This document shows positions 60,952 to 64,000 of a stretch of DNA of 64,000 bases, piece by piece. The notes below the pieces were generated by a model. It was given only the letters and a program-made list of their open reading frames with translations, had not been told where the DNA came from and did no database searches. Position 1 is the stretch's first letter, and each line of letters starts with the position of its first letter. The translations under genes and the position numbers were made by a program. Source of the DNA: Pelagomonas calceolata (taxonomy: Eukaryota > Sar > Pelagophyceae > Pelagomonadales > Pelagomonadaceae); assembly GCA_918797485.1 (NCBI GenBank), contig CAKKNE010000002.1, positions 4,306,501-4,370,500 on the forward strand, in the 5' to 3' direction.

Positions 60952-63434
60952 GGCCCAAGAAGATCTCGTTGCCGGCGAAGAGCCCGGGCGGCTCCAAGGA
61001 TCCCAAATCAAAAAGGGAGATCGTCGCGGCCGGGGCCTGTCGACACGAACTGCTGCCCGTGCCCGGCGTCGTTGACGACGCGGTCGCAGCTAAATTGGCC
61101 GCCGAGCTCTGGGAGCAGGTCTGGCCCCTCCCGGCCTCGGCCCAGAATAGAGCTGGAGCCGTCGCCGCGTCCGTGTCCGCGGCCCAAGGCAAAGACGGCA
61201 CGCAAATTGCGAGAACGAAGCGCTGGACGGCCGACGAAGCCCAACGGTTCGGGGAATTGATGGTGAGATCTAGGAAAGACGTGGCAAGAGTCGCGAAGGA
61301 ATTGGGCGGCGGCCGCACCATCGGCGACTGTCTGGGCTTCTACTACGGGCGCTGGAAGATGACCGACGCGTACCGAGCGCTCAAGGACCAGATGCGGCGC
61401 GATAGGAAGGCGGGCATGATCAACGTGGGCGTGTCGTCTGCTGCTACTAGATCTGCCTCATATGCGAGAGGTGAATTGGGGCCGCCTCGTAGAAGGTCTG
61501 CGGGCGGTCCTCGGGCCTCGGCCAGACGTAGAGGTGGTGTCATGCCCCCGGCCTACACGACGAAGCCCTTAACAGGAATGCCGGCGCCGCCACCCTTGCC
61601 GAAGGAGCAGCTCGAGTTAAGAAGAGAGGTCTCCGAAGATCCCGAGAATCAGTGGCAGAATCCTCTCAGAGGCTTGCGGCCGCCGCCGAACGACATATTA
61701 AGAGCGGCGACGTCGCTGCGGGGCGGCGTCTGCACCTACCATGGGCACGACTGGTACGTCTGCACGGGCGGCGACACGTTAGAATCCGTTGCGGGAGAAT
61801 TGGAACTTGCGGCCGACGTTTTATGCTGCGTCAACGAGGCGGCGCGACGAGCTGGGGCATTGAAGAACGGTGCCGAGGTCACGCCCAGCAATAGTGTAGA
61901 CCTGGAGAAGCCGATCTTGCGAGGGTTTCGGCCCGAGGCGGGCGCTCCTATCTTGTTACCTACAGCTACCCAGGTCAAGCCGCCACCTCTCCATAATAGA
62001 ACAGGTAGAGAAGGTAGCGTCGTAGACTTCGAGGAGCGAAGGTGGTACGTCTGCCGCGACGGAGAAACGTGCGCGACGGTCGCTCGTTCGCTGTCAGGGG
62101 CTTATCGGTTTGACGTTTCCATACGGGAGGACGACGACGCTAGATTGGCGGCCCAGGCGGCGCAAAACGCCCTGGATTACTTACGTAGTCAAAGTGGAGA
62201 AGCCCCGGTCACGAGACAAGTACCGGAACCGGAGCCGCAACCCGAACCAGAATTACCGGACGACCGCCTGACGGAACGGGCCGCAAGGTTAGTTGCGGAG
62301 GCCATGGCCGTGCCTTCCTTGGTCTCCGTCCGCAAGGACACGAAGCTACCAGCTCGCACGTGTTTACCGCTACCAGAGGACATGATCAATAGTAGGAGCG
62401 GCTGGCCCGGACATGCTATTAGGGTGGCACCACCTCTGGTGGAGGCGGAAGCCGATAGAGCCGCTCTCAGGAATGGGGATGTCCTCGTGGAGGAGGCTTC
62501 GGGGCGGCGGTGGGCGGCGGCGAAGAGAGGAGAGTCCCAGCAGCAGGCGGCGCGGCGGTTCGGTGTGGATGCTCGTCGCGTGGCCAAGGAGAATGATTTA
62601 ACGCCCTGGGGGGCGGCTTTGCGGAGAGGCGCCGTGCCGGAAGGCGCGCCTTTACTCATTCCCGAACCAGGGGCGGCCGCGAGGGACCGCGACGAATCCC
62701 CAAGGCCGCACACGGTCCGACGGTCGCCGGCGGCTAGAAGCACACAAGTCACATCACCTTCGAGACCGGCACCCTTAGCCTGCTCCGCCTGTCGATTACT
62801 AGGCGGCTCCGCGAGTCGATGCAGGAGGGAACTGCGCCACTCCGCCCCACCCTACTCGTTACCACCCGACGTCGGCACGCGAGTTAGGGTGAGGTGGCTC
62901 CCCGAAGGCAGCGATGAGAACGGCCACCACAAACGGGCGTCGTGGTATTTTGCTACTGCAACAGTCGTGGGCGAAGAGACCGCCGAAGGGACACGCAAGG
63001 TCGTGGTAGCCTATGATGATGGCGGCGGCGACGACGAGATCGAGTGGCCCGACGCCGACGCTATTAGTCTACCAAAAGATCAGACGAACTTGGCCCGAGC
63101 GGCGGCCGTCAGCGAGGACCAGAAGAAGATCAAGGGCCAGGCCTTCAAGCTACAAGGTGATAGTAGGGACTATCGGGTCAACGACGTGTTTTATTCGGTC
63201 GAGGAAGGTATTGACGGGGTCGTGGTACAGTACTACGACACGGGCGTCTACAAGGAGCCGCCGTCAGATAAGGATAGCCACGCGTTCGAGTGGGCGGCCT
63301 TTGACGACTTCGAGCAGCGGGCCACTGTCGAGTCTGATGCTTCTCAGTTCGGGCGCGGGGCTCGCAGAGCGCGGTCACCGCGCGCGTCGCTGGAGGGGCG
63401 GTCGGACTCGCCGCCGCGGAAGAAGCGGCGATGA
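60952..63434 (+). CDS. SANT domain protein with LysM-like repeats and Tudor-like tail, 5' end uncertain
   Basis: The frame is open from 60903 to the stop at 63434 but has no ATG before the SANT domain. An upstream exon is likely; CACGCAG at 60,945-60,951 is a plausible acceptor. SANT is at 61,221-61,370 (RWTADEAQRFGELMVRSRKD, CLGFYYGRWKMTDAYRALK), like the ELM2-SANT/CoREST type. Three LysM-like units follow: WYVCTGGDTLESVAGELELA (about 61,750), WYVCRDGETCATVARSL (about 62,045), and WAAAKRGESQQQAARRFGVD ending in GAPLLIP (about 62,510-62,660). A Tudor-like region is at 62,870-63,075 (VGTRVRVRWLPEGSD, KVVVAYDDGGGDDEIEWPDA). The basic tail ends PPRKKRR. Probable nuclear protein; the LysM role is unknown. 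Confidence 0.65.
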
Positions 63435-63583
63435 GTGGGTGCGGTGGCAATAAGTTATTTATTAGATACCTTGGTATCTGTTTCGCTGCGTTCGGCATCG
63501 GCGTTCGCGTCTGCGAGTTGAAAAATCGGGTTTTGCAAGCCGAGTCAGCGCCGCGCAAGCCCAATAACACCGCAAAACGCAAG

Positions 63584-64000
63584 ATGATCCTCACAAATTG
63601 CGCCGCCTGCGCCGCCCCACTGGCCCACAACGCGCCGCGATGTATTAGATGTTGGACCCGCTATTGTGACTCGACTTGCCAGCATGACCACTGGCGCCGC
63701 GGCCACAAGCAAATGTGTAAGAAAATACACCGCGGCGGCAACGCGGAGCAATACCACGCCGACGAAAAATACAAGGAGGCCGTCGCGGAGGCCGTCGAGG
63801 CGTGCGCGGACGACACGAAGGGCCAGACGTGCTTCATCTGCACGCAAGCTTTGCATTGGAAGACGAAGGAGGGCCTCGTGCGCGGGTGCTCGTGCCGCGG
63901 GACGGCGGGTTTCGTTCACGTGTCGTGCTTGGCAGAGCAGGCGAAGATTTTGTACGCGGAGGCCGAGGAGAACAATTTGGATGAGAATGCGTTAAATGAG
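63584..64000 (+). CDS. MYND finger plus RING-CH protein, cut by window edge
   Basis: The ATG at 63584 opens a frame that is still open at the right edge (139 codons visible). A MYND-type finger is at residues about 6-46 (CAACAAPLAHNAPRC, CWTRYCDSTCQHDHW, GHKQMCKK). A RING-CH/RINGv-type finger starts at about 83 (CFICTQALHWKTKEG, GCSCRGTAGFVHVSCLAEQA). MYND binds proline-rich partners; RING-CH is a ubiquitin ligase domain. The combination followed by helical repeats is, from memory, abundant in pelagophyte genomes. The 149-bp gap to the SANT gene holds no recognised feature. Confidence 0.8.
   Translation, partial: MILTNCAACAAPLAHNAPRCIRCWTRYCDSTCQHDHWRRGHKQMCKKIHRGGNAEQYHADEKYKEAVAEAVEACADDTKGQTCFICTQALHWKTKEGLVRGCSCRGTAGFVHVSCLAEQAKILYAEAEENNLDENALNE

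Noticed and set aside
1-64000. tRNA, rRNA or CRISPR arrays
   Set aside because: I looked for tRNA T-arm-like GGTTCRANYCC and for regularly spaced identical repeats and found none convincing.
1-64000. Retroelements or virus-like elements
   Set aside because: No reverse transcriptase, integrase, capsid or long terminal repeat was recognised. The relic at 1.4 kb has no such signature.

Overview
The window is nuclear DNA from a GC-rich, gene-dense, intron-poor unicellular eukaryote. It is most likely a secondary-plastid stramenopile of pelagophyte type (Aureococcus/Pelagomonas-like). Three things point there. A predicted plastid protein at 35.7 kb carries a signal peptide followed by an ASAFAP-like DAFVAP cleavage motif, as in red-lineage complex plastids. 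The right edge starts a MYND-finger plus RING-CH protein of a type I recall as expanded in pelagophytes. U-box/Sel1, DUF285 and short F-box/beta-propeller proteins are also present. An axonemal dynein intermediate chain (DNAI2-like) and a MORN5-like protein imply a motile flagellum. The species call is inference.

Layout. 0-13 kb: F-box/LRR gene cut by the left edge, zinc finger/IQ/C2/PH protein, TTC5-like TPR protein, ribosomal protein eL29, a small secreted or basic protein with a probable intron, F-box/NHL propeller, cytochrome b5 reductase-like enzyme, BART-like protein, F-box/Kelch protein, SH3-like membrane protein. 13-22 kb: one uninterrupted 2,775-codon gene with WW and Tudor/KOW-like modules joined by Ala-Pro linkers. 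22-33 kb: DUF285 membrane protein, POT1-like OB-fold protein, plastid-type Nudix hydrolase, TPR fragment, a head-to-head pair of secreted kinase-like paralogues, a SUI1/RanBP2-finger fusion, an F-box protein with a discoidin-like tail, a proline-rich protein, a MORN5-like protein. 33-50 kb: CW-finger protein, plastid membrane protein, two-pore channel with divergent filters, U-box protein, PHD-bromodomain protein, sulfotransferase, SAP protein, MSH3, and two tandem U-box/Sel1 paralogues. 50-64 kb: DNAI2, gamma-carbonic anhydrase, unknown protein, PHD-knuckle-PHD protein, Nup98-like FG nucleoporin, SNF5, R2R3 MYB, SANT/LysM-like protein, MYND/RING-CH protein.

Gene order alternates strand almost strictly. 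It forms head-to-head pairs with promoters of about 200-750 bp and tail-to-tail pairs separated by as little as 6 bp. Many genes belong to ubiquitin ligase adaptors (F-box, U-box, RING-CH) or to chromatin and telomere functions (PHD-bromo, PZP, SNF5, CW, SANT, MYB, POT1-like). No RNA genes, CRISPR arrays or recognisable intact transposons were seen.

The most interesting signal is a short recurrent non-coding element, CTAG-N14-CTAG with core CTAGTGTCTTAC. It lies upstream of at least ten genes, is usually oriented toward the start codon, and is absent from the convergent 3' intergenic gaps.
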